Notes: generated by a model not told the origin, from the letters alone. Shown: positions 1 through 25,723, counted from the first letter of the stretch. The stretch is 64,000 nt of DNA from Arbacia lixula (GCA_963669155.1 OZ022577.1:24628635-24692634); one strand, 5' to 3'. Program-made: numbers and translations.

Positions 1-1009
1 TTCCATATTATGTATCTCTTTTATTTTCTCCATCAAATTCTTCTCTTTAAAAGGTGTACCTCTATTTTGCTTATGAAAGAGAAAATAGAGCAATCCCTAT
101 TTATGTGAGAGAGAGAGAGAGAAAGTGAGGGATTATTTAATCAACAAGCCTAAACTTGAAATTCTAGCTTTTCACTTGAATCTGAAAAGTAACATATGTG
201 AAGAATGAAGTCTTTTAAAGCTGATATGAAGGAGAGATGAAAAGCACACAAACTTAGCTGTTATGTACAACCTTAACTGAAATAATGTGAATAGCATGAT
301 ACATCTTCTATGTCATAGAATTGGGAAAACATATGGGTCAAGCATAAATAGTTGTTGATGCCATTTTCTATTAATATCTTGCTCTGCATTCTTGGTACTG
401 ACCATATTGTATAGATCTATACAAAGTCATTGATAAGAAGTATTAGTAGCTTGTGTAAGACATCATTAAGAAGTCAAGTCGATCAAAGCAGTCAACATGC
501 TAATAATACATTTCTTCATTTATGATAAGCGGTGCAGTAATAGTTAACTGACAGCTACTTAAAAACTTACATTGTAATGATTGTTTCGTAAATGAAGGGT
601 GATGAAGAAAGATATATTCTTAAAAGAAACATTATGGTATTTTACATGGTAAATGTGACACATATTTCATATATGAAATTATAAAATATTGCAGCTGGCA
701 AATGTCCGCTTCACCAGAGAGATGAATACAAGGAAATAGTGGTAGAAAATACTGGTTGTAAATGTAATTTAAGACATTCTTGGTGAACTTTTATAATCAA
801 AGTGCATTTTTACTGTCTTCCTCTGTGAACATTTTGCCAGTATAAGACATTTGATACCTTAGGCTATCTCAATGTGCAAATCCAGTCTGAATAGCAGGAA
901 CATGCTTGTCATGTACGGCTTGCTGTTAGCTTTGGAGAAATTGTGTGTGAGCTGCCATGGAGAATGCTTACATTGCTAGCGAGCTGGAAAAGATTTTGTT
1001 TGCATTGTT

Positions 1010-1440
1010 GTGAGGGAGGATGAAATAGAGAGAGACATAGGCGGAAAGAAAGAGGGATTAACTGGAAGCGAAGGATGTGAGAATGTGTGAGTTAGAGAGA
1101 GATGGAGGAAGGGAAGAAGGGTTAACTTGAAAGGAAAGGATGTGAGCGGGAATGAGATGGAGAGGTTGATCGGAGAAGCAGAGCAGAAAAGATGGGGAGA
1201 GAGTAAGAATCGTGAGGAGGGAGGGGGGGGGGGGGAGAGGAAAGTTGCCAAAATAAGAGGGAGGGGATATAAGTAAGAGAGACAAACATAGACAGAGAGA
1301 TGGGGATATAGATAGAGAGAGGATGGATGAAAAGAGAGGGAGAAAGCCATGGGAGAGAAGGAAAAAGAGAGAACCAGACAGAGACCAAGTAAAGGTAGAA
1401 GGAGAGAATTTAAGGAGAAGGAGAATAAGAGGAGAAACAA
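1010..1440. repeat. GA-rich purine tract (degenerate simple repeat)
   Basis: More than 400 bases of imperfect GAGA, GGGA and GAAA on the + strand with an 11-base G run near 1225-1236. The strand asymmetry is strong. Long antisense frames here are low-complexity artefacts. Confidence 0.85.
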
Positions 1441-2084
1441 GTAAGAAGTAGCATGCCGGTTTGTATTTGCTGAATGAAAATAGCCACTCCCTTGCACAGG
1501 TCTAGTGTGTGTCCAGTACTTGGTCAGTGTTTGATTCACGTAAGGAAATATGTACGCAGGGTAAAGACTGCATTCACACTTTCTTTGCTAGACATTCCAT
1601 TGATAGAGCCATCATACTACATGGAAATGACCGATATACATGTAGTTTTTTTGCTCCAAATTTATCCTTCCAATTATGGTAATTGAAAATTAAATCTGGT
1701 TCAGTGTTTATCTACCAAACTCTTGATGTTGTTGATCTTAATTATGTTTATTACTTACATGTACTAAACAGATATGCGCTGTTCTCATTCGTGTTTATAA
1801 TACATGGTGCATATTAGAATGCAGTAACACTGTGAAAGGGTACATGTTATTTTGAATAATCAGTTCACATATCTTTGGACGATGTGAACATACTTATGAG
1901 GAAGGATGTTTTTGTAGTGTTTATGATAAGCATGGGAGAAACATTCTCCCATTGTCATCAGGCTCAGATTTTGTTTAGTTTTAACAATTTAGAGATGATT
2001 CCTTCCTTCCTGAAATCAATATAAGAAGTAAAAAAAAAAAAAAAAAAAAGGTGAAAGTCACTTCATGCATTACAGGATCTGTAG

Positions 2085-2220
2085 TCTGTGGAGGAAATAA
2101 TACCCCTGAAATGCTTAAAAGAGCCCTGGAAAATGTTGAAAAGAGCCCCCAAAATTCCCATTGACACAATGCAAAATTGTAGCCAAATCAGCCAATGTGC
2201 TAAAAAGGTAGCCGCAAACA
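2085..2220 (+). repeat. Dispersed repeat, first copy
   Basis: The stretch with GAAATGCTTAAAAGAGCCCT, then CATTGACACAATG and GTAGCCAAAT, matches the reverse complement of 63330-63530. The two copies share several blocks of 15-25 bases in the same relative order, so they are one repeat family in opposite orientation. No coding capacity seen. Confidence 0.75.
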
Positions 2221-2844
2221 ATTTGTAATTATTTTTTCCCCTGGTATCACTGTATCACTACTACCCCTCACATCTAAGTAAGAGTCATCCCTTGAGGCTT
2301 GTGTCTGATGAGTCCATGTATTTATCTTTGTTTGACCTTCAGGTCAAGGGCATGCATGCCTAAGTCTACCTATGTACATTAAACATGTATCCCCTAAGGC
2401 TATGTACAGTGTGCGCACTAGTCTCCAAGGCCACACTGTTGCTGAAAGTGGCTTATGTAGTGCCTTGATTTTAGTTGTATAATCCAGAGGCAGTGGGAAA
2501 AAAAATTGTGGCCGCTCTAACAATACACAGTAGCACCCTCGTGAGTTGTGACACACAATGGTGATTGTTATGCTCTGAAGTAAATGATCTGATACACATG
2601 CAAATTTTGGTCCTGATGTACATGTATTGACAAATTAAAAATCTCATTAGATATTCAAAGAATTAATACAAGAATATGAATTGATGAAATATCACAAAAC
2701 CTGATCCTAAATGTATCAACATCCTTTGACTTTATGGTATTTTAGTTATAGTTTGTTTTGAGCTGGAACTTTTTTGTTATATTTTTTCAAAATTGTAACA
2801 GAAAATGTAACACCTGGTATGAACGTGAATTCAACAGAGCATGA

Positions 2845-15498
<12,654 letters not shown>

Positions 15499-15679
15499 GA
15501 GATCCATCCATTCCTTGATTATCTGTATAGAAGCTCACTTTATGTTGTACAGCTGCCCTCTCAGCTAGCCTCCACCACCAGGCTGGCGCACATTTCAAAT
15601 TCAAACTACCGCACATATTCAGTTGGGTCTAGCATTGCCAAGACTAAGTCTCCTGGACTCCAATCTGTCCATGTTTGGT

Positions 15680-16207
15680 TTAAAGAGAGCCCGTCCCTTT
15701 TTCAGATCACCATAAAACCATCGAAACATTGGCAAAACATATAGAGAAGTGTTAGCAAGCTATATATTCATAATTTGAAACTGATACGTAGTGTAAAATT
15801 CAAATAATGCACGTAAACAACGTCTGATTAATAGTCTTTACCTCAGGCTCTTAGCAGTTTGTGTTGAAATATCTGCTTTATTGATTAATCTGTTTATTAA
15901 AATATGAAACGCATTATGAAAAAAATCATTCTATAGAAGGTATCATCTCCAAAGTGTGGTAATTACTCATAAAATTAGGATTTCACACATGCATAATAAC
16001 CACATAGATGCTGTAACAAAGACTAATACTTTTTTCGTAGTACGAAAAAAGTCAGTTTGAAATTTAACGGCTGAAATTTTTTACATATACAGAAAGCTTC
16101 AACATGCTATATTCTTAAAAATGGTCTTGAATCACACTTTCTTCAATTTACGATCGTGATAGACAATTTCCAATTTTAAGCTTGCAAAAGGGATGGACAA
16201 TCTTTAA
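15680..16207. mobile_element. TTAA-flanked MITE, copy 2
   Basis: Same orientation and nearly the same sequence and length as 4472-4998, with TTAA at both edges. It starts 181 bases after the SEC23 stop codon, so it probably lies in the SEC23 3' untranslated region. Confidence 0.88.
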
Positions 16208-16919
16208 GCCAGAGAAGAAACTAGATAATGATTAGTCTTCTGAAATCAGACTTGTTTATGGTAGAGTTTGGATTAGAAATGACCAGCAGCATTGAAACCA
16301 GGTTTAACTCCCGAGGCATCTCAACTTAGATGGCATTGATGACAGTTGGGAGGTAGCTAAAATTTCCATGCCACATTGTATGAAAAAATGGAATGGTAGT
16401 TTTTTTCACAATTCAGAAAGCGGACCCAATATTGCGGCCAGATTTCTGTATTTGTTTCATGATTAATAAATTATTGTTCCAATGTATTGAATCCATCTTC
16501 AATGTTTTGTCCTTTTTTTTTTGGGGGGGGGGGGGGGGGCGAATTATTGCTCACAATCGAGATGTAAGGCCAGGGCCCTGTTGCATAAAACTTACCATTT
16601 ATGATAACTTTGCTATCAATGGCAACATTTATGGAAACCTTGAATTTGATTGGCTTTTGAGTGATGTTACCATGGTAGTTACCATTGATGACAGTTACAA
16701 TTAATGGTAATTACATGTATGTACTTGTAGACCGAACATGTGAGTTGAAGTAAAGAGCAGAATCTGTTCAAACACTATGACCAATACACATGCAACGGAA
16801 TGCCAGTGAGAAGGGAGGACAAGATTTCAATATTCTCATCTTGATATTACGTTGCCCCAGATTTCTGCTTTTTAGGGGTTGTGAGCTCGGTAGTAGTAGT
16901 TCAGGGTAATTTAAAATGG

Positions 16920-17105
16920 GAAGCACTCGTTATTCCGAAGGTTCGTTATTCCCAACGTTACGCAACAAATGCTCGGATTAATAAACCCTTTTTCGTTTTC
17001 GGACTAGCGGGCATCGAGGTATAGGCAATTTACGTGTTTCAGAATTACGAACCTTCAGAATAACAAACTTTTGGAATAAACGAACCTTCGTAATATCGAA
17101 CTGTA
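16920..17105. repeat. GGTTCGTTATTCC-type inverted repeat
   Basis: CGTTATTCCGAAGGTTCGTT on the left and GAACCTTCAGAATAACAAAC plus GGAATAAACGAACCTTCG on the right are partial reverse complements. This suggests a degenerate foldback element. Confidence 0.6.
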
Positions 17106-19210
17106 ACCTTAAAAACATCCTCAAAAGATTTGGTTTTGTGTAAAGTGAATGCATGTTAGTTTCAAAACATAGACAAAGGTAATATATTTGTCTTTGTGAC
17201 ATTTATCTTTGATATTTGCAGTACATATATCTTATGTTATATTCCTGTATGTTCACTATTGGTTTAGATATTGAAGGAGAAACGACAATGTCAGAGCTTT
17301 ATGTTCATTCATTTTGCACAATCTACTCTTTATTTCTTTTTAATTGATCTCCATTGCTCATTCTTTGATCATAGTTTTGATTCCAGCCGTTCTGTTTATT
17401 CTTTCCATTATTCTCATACCTTGTGAAAGCATCATCAGTCCACTTGAGTTTTAATTTGTATACACTAGACTCTCAAAGAAGTCTAGACTCGTTCTGGCTC
17501 ATAAACACTCTTCTTTTTTTCATTGATTTTAGTGGGAGCATTTGCAATGGGCTTTTTACTCCTGATATTTTGTTTTCAATTTTTATAGCAAGTCATAAAG
17601 ATGATGCATTAAGTGGTCATGAAGAGAATTCTTCTGTTTGTCTTGTCGGAGAGGAAGTCATTACACAATGCACATCTGTATCGCCTCAAAAATGAGCAGG
17701 AGAACTATACACAGCGCTTGCCTCTTCTTTTAGATTGTGTAATTAAGTTATATCCGAGGGATTTTTGCTTCTTTGTCCAAATTTGTTGTCAGGTTCAATT
17801 TGTAGAGCTTCTTCATGAATTTTGCAACACTAATAATTTTGGAAATATTTGGGTTTACACATTTTGTGTTATTATATTGTACATGTCCAGCCTTCTTGAA
17901 ATTCAAAATAATACACTGGACTGGAAATGAAATACATGTATTAAGACTAAATGACTAATAATCTAAAATCAAATTCATTAATTAGTCTTACTAACCTGTC
18001 GATACTGTGGGCAACTCGCAATTCTATTTATCTTGTGTATTACAGTTTTAAAGACAGTTCTATTTCCCTAACTTCTGTTAATGTAGGACAGTGGTATATG
18101 ACATGTGTACTTGAACCATTTTCTCTCTAGAAATAGTGAAGAGTGTGTTCAAAGATGTTTGTAGCAATGGCATGGCTTGGTACTAACTATGAAGATCAAC
18201 ATTTAAAGAAAAATTATGTTATCATACGTACATGTTCGACAAGAAAAAGCCTCATTCCAAAATTTAAAATAAAAAGAGATAGTGCAGTATTTCATCAGCT
18301 TATTGCAAAAAGAGTAGGTACTGTACTTTGTTCCTGTAAATCAATTTTGTTGCAACAGTCTTACATGTACATGTAGTTATTTATCTGCTCATGTTAAGGA
18401 AAAAAAGGTTTATTGCTCATTCAAAATAAAATTCTATATTAAAGTATTATTGCCATTAAAAGTGAAATTCACGAGTATGGAGTGGATAAAGAAAGCAGTT
18501 TTGTACGTTTTATCAATGTGTCTGTATTGTATGTCACAAAATGTAATGGCTATTAAAATAGATATTGTGTATTGTACAAATATAATCTTTGCTTCGAAGT
18601 GTTTTTAAATGTGTTCTTCCTATCAAATCTGAAACGTAATGAAGTACAAAAACACATCATTTATACAAAGAACCTGTTTCTCTCTTTTTATTAAATAAAC
18701 TAGCTTACAGTAACAGAGACTCAAGAGACACACTACATGCATGGACATTTCAAAATTCATGTAACATTAAATCAACTAAAAATGTGATGTTAGACACCCC
18801 AGAATAACTGACAAACATGAAACATGAACAATTTAAATATAAAATACATGTATATGATTGGTAACCAGTGAGGATAAGGGACACCTGTAAAAGCCAAAAG
18901 GCTTCAGGAAGTTTAGACGCACATATATGGAAATAATACATAAAATGGCTGATATTTAAAGCTGGCCGTAAAAATGCTCAGCCCCCCCCCCCCCCCCCCC
19001 CCAAAACCAGGCTGACGACAGTTTCAGAGATTCAGTGAAACGGCAGTTGCCGTTTTGAAGATGGTTGCATACACTTCAGAGCGCTAGTGTGCACCGTTGA
19101 TAGTACATGTAGTTGGATATACTGTAGATGCTCACGTAGCTACACTTTCAAATGTATGAATCTCAGCTCTGAGTGAACCGACTGAGGTAAATGTATACTT
19201 TTAAAACTAA

Positions 19211-19528
19211 TTTAAAGGGAGTATATTGTACTGGGAAGACAAAAAAGCTTTCAAAAGGTAATCATGAGTAATCTTCTTTCCAATGGTCTTAAATTCATCT
19301 ATTGTCTATTTTAGAAACTTGCAGAAAGTTATGTGCCCTCAAATCCGGTTTTGTGATTTAATCACTAATTACTCCAAATGTGGATCATTTGATGGCAAAT
19401 AACTTTCAGCAAGTTTCTGAAATGGACAATATATGAATTTAAGACTATTGGCATGAAGATTGCTCATGGTCACCTTGTGAACGCTTTTTGTCTTCCCAGC
19501 ACAGTACAGTACAGTATATGCCCTTTAA
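19211..19528. mobile_element. Foldback MITE with TTTAAAGGG ends
   Basis: Left TTTAAAGGGAGTATATTGTA and CTGGGAAGACAAAAAAG pair with right CTTTTTGTCTTCCCAG and ACAGTATATGCCCTTTAA. The two arms are reverse complements over almost their whole length, with a short centre near 19365. Confidence 0.88.
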
Positions 19529-20095
19529 GGATGGGATGGATTGTGCATGTTGGCTTCTTCGTTCGTGTTTGTTTTTTGTTCATGCTCTGTGATTTAGTGT
19601 GTGTGATTTTACCTGACATAGGCAGCTGTAATCGATACTATAGGATGCGGGTCAATTCATGCCTGTAGGCGTCTCAATGTCATAACGGTCAATACCTCAT
19701 ATGAGCCATTATTACCTGAATGAGGCATTTTGGAGACACGATATAAACGCGTATTTTGTCTGTCTAACTGATTAACTCAACATAAACTACGTCACAATGG
19801 CTCGGTCAGCGATCAGCTGAATGACGAGTGACCATAATATTCGTACACCCCTCCTCCCTGAAAAAAGTAATTTTCCAATTGCACCTACGTACAATAATTA
19901 GCGGTCCATAATATCCGTGTTCCGAGCTCATCAATCCCCAACGCATGCGCACAAACAAGTAAATTTGTTCTCGGAGATATTCCCTCGATATAGGCATTGT
20001 GTGTGTATTGTGTGTGTGCAGTGAGTAGTCCAGCGCAGCGCAGACGATCAATCGAGCTCGAGAGACGTGCCTGGGATTGTTTGTAAACAACAAAT

Positions 20096-21635
20096 ATGGC
20101 AGCCTCCAGCAGCAACAGGTTTGCTTCTCTCGACGAGCATCAATTCAATCAGCTTCTTGAGGAGAAGGACTCAGAGAATACAAGGAAATCAACCAAGAGA
20201 AGTGTTGGATTGTTACGGGCTTACCTCGTTGAGAAAAACATACCTGCAGATTTCGAAAGTCTGGACAAAGTTGCACTCGGAAAAATTCTGTCTAAATTCT
20301 ACATCGAGGCGAGGAAACCCGACGGAGACTTCTACAAGACTCATTGTGTAGTATTCGTGTGGGATTGAATCGTCACTTGAAAAACTGTGAGTACCATAGT
20401 GAAGCAGGTATAGATATAATTCATGACAAAGAATTCAATAGTGCAAATGTCTTTTATAAGGCAGCCACTGTGCAGCTGAAGAAAATCGGCAAGGGAAATG
20501 TGGTTCATCACCCAGCAATCGATGAAAATGACATTGCTAGATTGTATGCCTCAAATGTCTTTGACCAGGATAGCCCAAGTGGACTCCAGCGGAAAGTTTG
20601 GTTCGAACTCATGATTTACATCTGTAGGAGGGGTAGAGAAAATCTCAAAGATTTGAAGAAGGGCCACTTTGTTGTGAAGACCGATTCTGACGGCCGTCAG
20701 TTTGTATCTCAAGCAGTTGATGAACTAACCAAGAAAGTTCGTGAGGACAATATGTCGTCAAGAATAGATGCTGGGAGAATGTACGAGACAAGAAATGCAC
20801 AAAGTTGTCCAGTAAAATCCTTCAAAAAGTACATTGCAGTGTTAAATCCAGAATGCGATGCACTATTCCAGACGCCGAAATCAGTTGCACCAGAATCTGG
20901 ACCGTGGTTTAAGAAGAGTCCTGTAAGGAAGAATACCATTGGTAATTTCATGTGTCAGATGTCAAAGATGGCAGACCTGTCAAAAGTCTACACCAACCAT
21001 TGCCTTCGGGCTACATGCATCTCCATATTAGATAGGACTGGATTTGCCGCTAGAGAAATATGCCAAGTCTCAGGTCACCAGAATGAAGGGAGCATTACGA
21101 GCTACACCGGACAGGTAAATGACAATAGAAAGCAGGACATATCCAATGCTTTGTCACATGCACTTGGAAAAATTCCAACCCCCAGCTCTCAACAACACCA
21201 CCAACGGTACCAGTATCATCAGCACCAGCAACAATCAGCGTAGCACCGGGAAGTAATGCTGATCTTCAATCTGCCTCAGTTGCTAACTTTGATTTAGATG
21301 ATCTTGATCTAGGTCTACATGTACCAGTAGATCTGCCGCCAACAATCTCATCGCCGACTAGAAGTATTGTTGATCTTCATTCTATGCCTGATATTAACTT
21401 TGATTTAGGATACGACTTCACATTTTCAAGTAGCTCCCAAGAAGTGGTTGAGGAAGTCCATCACTCTCAAGAGACGGGCAATCCTGGTATTATAGCACCA
21501 GCAGTCGACAACGCTGTAGCTCGTGGACATGGCTCCCGCAGCACAACAACATCAACATCTCACAGAATGCAGCATGCACAGAGCCCATTTGTGCTGAATA
21601 ACTGCAATGTTACCATAAACTACTACTCAAAGTAA
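20096..21635 (+). pseudogene. Crypton-type tyrosine recombinase (DUF3504-like), two frameshifts
   Basis: Three frames follow one another: 20096-20368 (N-terminal helical domain, SKFYIEARKPDGDFYKT), 20344-21243 (catalytic domain) and about 21183-21635 (C-terminal tail ending NNCNVTINYYSK). Tyrosine recombinases cut and rejoin DNA through a Tyr with an Arg/His/Arg set; visible here are NHCLRAT (H-x-x-R), SGHQN and the Tyr of SITSYTG. CPVKSFKKYIAVLNPECDAL is characteristic of the domain shared by Crypton transposons and the vertebrate ZMYM2, QRICH1 and KIAA1958 proteins. The first shift is near 20340; the second lies in or just before a stretch (near 21185) where the new frame continues as an acidic, Ser/Pro-rich tail. 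Each shift fits a single-base indel, so either mutation or assembly error could explain them. No clear element termini seen. Confidence 0.8.
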
Positions 21636-21924
21636 AAAGACGAATGCAAACCTGTAAATAGCTGTTGGTGTTAGCCTTTACAAACTGTTAGGAATTACTT
21701 TCAAAGTTCAACTTGGTTACGCGTTTCTTGTTCCTATTCCTAAAATGTTCAGCTTGCCATTGCCATTAACAGTTTATTTGTGGAGATCATAAAAAGAAAG
21801 TACATTGCAGACATGACAAGAATTGACACTAAAGGCTTGACCAAGTTAAGTCCAACAATTTAGTTATATAATATATCAATATGTTAGTTTAATGTACCAG
21901 AAAGAGTTGAACAGGTAATAATAA

Positions 21925-22073
21925 TAATATTGACTGGCGTTACTTTCGGGAGATACCAAAAATATTTCCCTCACTAGACCGATATTGCCCTCGTCTTCGA
22001 CTCGGGGCAATATGAGACTAGTTTGAGAAATATATTTGGTATCTCCCTCAAGGCCAGTTAATATTATATGAAT
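21925..22073. mobile_element. Small foldback, copy 1
   Basis: AATATTGACTGGC with GGGAGATACCAAAAATATTT pairs with AAATATATTTGGTATCTCCC and GGCCAGTTAATATT. The loop contains ATTGCCCTCGTCTTCGACTC. The same structure is at 26348-26488, where it interrupts a piggyBac-like coding frame. Confidence 0.82.
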
Positions 22074-22763
22074 ATATTTCTATGATATTTCTGTTGAATG
22101 GTACACCTTGTGGTGGAAGATATGTGTGAGTTGCTGATTTGGCTCACATGATCTATATTTTTAGGATTCACATCATTTAATTATTTCGTAGAAAAGTTGT
22201 ATTATTTTTGTAAAATGAAAACTATTACACAATTAAGAAACAATCATGTAAGTAAATGTACTACTTTTGTATTTTATTTTACATAAACAAAAATGAAAAA
22301 GTACCAAGGTGTTCCACCAATTTTTTGATGTAGCCAGTCCATGCGGCTGGCAAATTTAAATTTAAACGATCATTGACTAACACGCGGAGCTGACGGAGAT
22401 ATGGAGCAGAAGTGAGCCTTGGTGATTTTGGAAAGAAGAATGGAGTCGACATTGTGAAGACAGCGAGGATAGAGTATCCTAAAAAATCAGGGTGCAGTCT
22501 GAAAAAATCGGACTTCAATTTCAAAGAGGAAGATGAGTTGGTTTACACTTTCGTGAAGCGAAAATGAAAGGCGAAGAAGACTGGCGTAGTGTTACTGCGA
22601 TCTAATTCTTCTTAAACCCATAGAAGCAGAAAAACAAGGCTGTCCAAGAAACGGAGGCGACCGAGGCTGACAAGCTAACAGACAAGATTATTCACAAGGG
22701 TAGCAGCAAAAGAGTCATGACAGAGGTATATTTCTTCCCTGATTATGTGGATATATACACTAC

Positions 22764-22920
22764 AGCTCAAAGGAATTGGCATAGGGAAAGGGAAAGGGAA
22801 GAAAGGTAAGGAGCCGCAGTTTTAGACCGCGGTATATTTCGTGAAGTTCAGCATGAACATGATGCTTTAGCCTAAAAAGCCTCATGTTTCATGCTGAACT
22901 GGACAAAATATACCGCGGTA
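22764..22920. mobile_element. AGCTCAAAGG-family foldback, right-truncated
   Basis: The left arm and centre are present but the right arm ends at ACCGCGGTA and is replaced by CAGCCTATATAGG. The same truncation point is shared by the copies at 27194-27350 and 28014-28170, showing they were amplified with the surrounding tandem unit. Confidence 0.82.
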
Positions 22921-23583
22921 CAGCCTATATAGGTCTCCCTTTTGCTATACATTTCGTATAGATGGTCTGCCCATACGCCATAGAATTAGTAATGTACCAG
23001 TCAACTACTTACTGACATTGCTAGCCTAGACCTGGTTGTGTGCTCACTCTGAATTATATTCTTTGGATTTTCTTATAATTTTTTCATTGTTTATGTAAAC
23101 AAAAGTGAAAAGTCGGTAAGTACAAAGGTGTTCCACCAATTTTTTGATGTAGCCAATCCATGCGGCCGGCAAATTTAAATTTCAACGATCATTGACTAAC
23201 ACGCGGAGCTGACGGACATATGGAGCAGAAGTGGGCCTTGGAGATTTTGGAAAGAAGAATGGAGTCGACATCGTAGAGACAGCGAGGATAGAGTATCCTA
23301 AAAAATCAGGGGGCAGTCTGAAAAAATCGGACTTCAATTTCAAAGAGGAAGATGAGTTGGTGTACACTTTCGTGAAGCCAAAACGAAAGGCGAAGAAGAC
23401 TGGCGTCAGTGTTACTGCGATCTAATTCTTCTTAAACCCATAGAAGCAGAAAAACAAGGCTGTCCAAGAAACGGAGGCAACCGAGGCTGACAAGCTAACA
23501 GAGGAGATTATTCGCAAGGGTAGCAGCAAAAGAGTCATGACAGAGGTATATTTCTTCCCTGATTATGTGGATATATACACTAC

Positions 23584-23807
23584 AGCTCAAAGGAATTGGC
23601 ATAGGGAAAGGGAAAGGGAAGAAAGGTAAGGAGCCGCAGTTTTAAACCGCGGTATATTTTATGAAGTTCAGCATGAACACGATGCTTTAGCCTAAAAAGC
23701 CTAATGTTTCATGCTGAACTGGACAAAATATACCGCAGTTGAAAACTGCGGCTCCTTCCCTTTCTTCCCTTTCCCTTTCCCTTTCCGTATGCCATTTCCT
23801 TTGAGCT
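23584..23807. mobile_element. AGCTCAAAGG-family foldback, complete copy
   Basis: Both arms are present (AGCTCAAAGGAATTGGCATA to CCTTTGAGCT). It is the only complete copy within the piggyBac-related blocks, so its neighbours at the same position in the other units are deletion derivatives. Confidence 0.85.
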
Positions 23808-23819
23808 GGAGTGCACAAC

Positions 23820-25190
23820 AGTTGAATCCCATGTTATAATCATTCAAAAAAAATAATGTTGCTGTGTGACTATCTACCTTTAAACAGCTTCAGATACCAA
23901 CTGGTCAACACCTATTTCATTACTGCTTTTCTTCCGAAACAAAGTTTGTGAAAATTGACCACCAAACCGCCACAGCTTCTCCCCAAAATCCTAGTCTGAA
24001 TAAGAAAACATGAACATGCTCATGCTGCTCTTTAATGACACACACACATGTATGCTGTAATTGGTAATGATGCATAGTGGTATCCCATCCAGTTCACCAA
24101 ATGAACATTATTGATAAACAAATTGCCCCTGTCTTCTAGGGTATGTAATAACAATTTCAGAAGAAGCTATTTTGCATTTTCAACGTCCGCAAATGAAAAC
24201 TACATTTATGTACAACCAGGGACGTGTTATGGAAGGATATGAAGCAACTTTCTTCCTTTGAACCCATGTGCCAAGCCGCTGAAAAGTTATGTGTTCTCAA
24301 CAGGTGCTGTTCAGGTGTTTGAACAATTATGAATATGATTGTGTGGCAACGGCTTCTCGGAGAGGACAAAAGAAATTTACAGTCTCATTTCGCTTGTCCC
24401 GTTCTGTTAATACTTCCATGAGCATAACAGGTATCAGCAAACACAAATAAACAAGTTTTTCAAGTGAAATATCTCTGTTTCACGCAAACACACACAAACG
24501 CCGTTAATGATAATACACAGCTTAATATATCATTTTGAGAGTGGTTGAATCCCCCAGATGCACAAGTTGTCGGAAAGTGAAGAAATTGGCCAATTTTGTA
24601 AGTAATAAAAATAGCTTATATGTCCGATTTTTAATGATTCCTCAATACTTTTCGAAACAAAAGCAGAGTAAAGGATCTGTCATTATCTGCCGTTAACTTC
24701 CTTAAAGTTTGCAAACAAATTTGTCAAAAACAAAACGTCTACAGACAAATGGGAAATTAAAGAAATTTCTTTTCAAGTTGACATCAGCTAAATGTCGGCA
24801 CGGCACATGGAACATCAAAGCATTGTCATGATTATGGAATGCTTTTGGCATTCATGAGCACGCTTTAGAACCCATACAGATGTTTGAATATATTATGCTC
24901 GAGTTTCTACTCCTTCGTAACACCTCCCTGGTACAACTAATCTATTCTGGGGTTGTTTTTCTTATTGTATAGGAAAATGGGACCCTAACACGGTCTCACT
25001 CATAGCGCTTTAAAACAAAAACTAAATAACTAAAATAGCTTAAAGACACTCTATCCGGTGGACATAATTATTTTGTTTGTATATTTCCTATAGTGTACCC
25101 CTTCATTTTTGGGGTGGCCACCCTGTATACTGTACATACGTGTATGTATAATAGTAGTGCGTGTTTAAAGATGAAGAGATAATGTAAATA
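23820..25190. other. AT-rich spacer between the two repeat blocks
   Basis: No coding frame with recognisable family resemblance, no clear repeats apart from short A/T runs. It separates copy A from the foldback at 25210 and the transposase remnant. Confidence 0.5.
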
Positions 25191-25209
25191 AACACGGCAA
25201 AAAAGTAAA

Positions 25210-25620
25210 TCCAAGAGGTTTCGGGCAAAATAATTTGGCAGGATTGTTCCGTAACTTCTTTGACTAACTTCTGTGTGAGAATCATCGTAATCCAATTAGT
25301 CATGCATGAGTGGGCAAATTTTAAAGGCAAAAATGTCGCTTTTCAAAAGTCACAAGTTTAATTGTTTATGCCATTTTAACAATACATTTTGGCATTTCTT
25401 GTTTGATTTTCTTGTTTTCACGATGAAACCAGATGTTTCATCAAAGATTCATATGACAGAATCCTAAAATTACCCTTGTGACTTTTGAAGGGTGACATTT
25501 TTGCCTTTAAAATTTGCCCACTCATGCATGACTAATTGGATTAATGTGATTCTCACACAGAAGTTAATCAATAACTTAAGAAAAAGTCCTGCCAAATCAT
25601 TTTGTCCAAAGCCTCTTTGA
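25210..25620. mobile_element. Foldback element with ~145-bp arms
   Basis: The left arm (25210-25355) includes GTCATGCATGAGTGGGCAAA and AAAAGTCACAAG; the right arm (25476-25620) includes CTTGTGACTTTTGAAG and TTTGCCCACTCATGCATGAC. The arms are imperfect reverse complements around a 120-base centre. Confidence 0.85.
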
Positions 25621-25723
25621 TAAAAAACATTATCCTATCTTCCTAAGGGGGGACTTCCTTTTTTTTTGTTGTGTATGTGCATACTTCTATATTGTTGGTT
25701 TTGTATTTGTTTTCATTAAAGAA

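Larger units (their letters stand above)
15499..19210. other. SEC23 3' flank and intergenic sequence
   Basis: Follows the SEC23 stop. It contains the TTAA MITE copy 2 (15680-16207), a G run (16521-16539), a short repeat beginning GGGCCCTGTTGCATAAAAC (16573-16710) and a region rich in GAAGGTTCGTTATTCC in both orientations (16920-17100). AATAAA hexamers occur, for example near 16465, but none decides the transcript end. Frames at 17423-17930 look non-coding. A 21-base C run is at 18982-19002. Confidence 0.6.
21915..23577 (+). repeat. piggyBac-related repeat block, copy A
   Basis: Aligns along its length with 26337-28010, offset about 4.43 kb. Order: a foldback (21925-22073), sequence matching the C-terminal piggyBac-like stretch (about 22090-22210), then two tandem units of about 819 bp starting at 22311 and 23130. 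Each unit contains a 64-codon frame (23231-23425 in the second unit; broken in the first) and ends in an AGCTCAAAGG foldback. Unlike copy B, it lacks the upstream transposase part. Confidence 0.8.

Noticed and set aside
976-1539. 187-residue minus-strand frame rich in Ser, Pro and Leu
   Set aside because: It is the complement of a GA-rich low-complexity tract, with no family resemblance and no splice context.
17423-17930. Two overlapping 90-105 residue frames downstream of SEC23
   Set aside because: Composition is AT-driven (Phe, Leu, Ile, Cys) with no motif or homology that I recognise; more likely 3' flank.
23182-23367. Minus-strand 61-residue frame, also present at 27612-27797 and 22279-22524
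   Set aside because: It is the antisense of the piggyBac-block 64-codon frame; the sense frame fits a transposase tail better.
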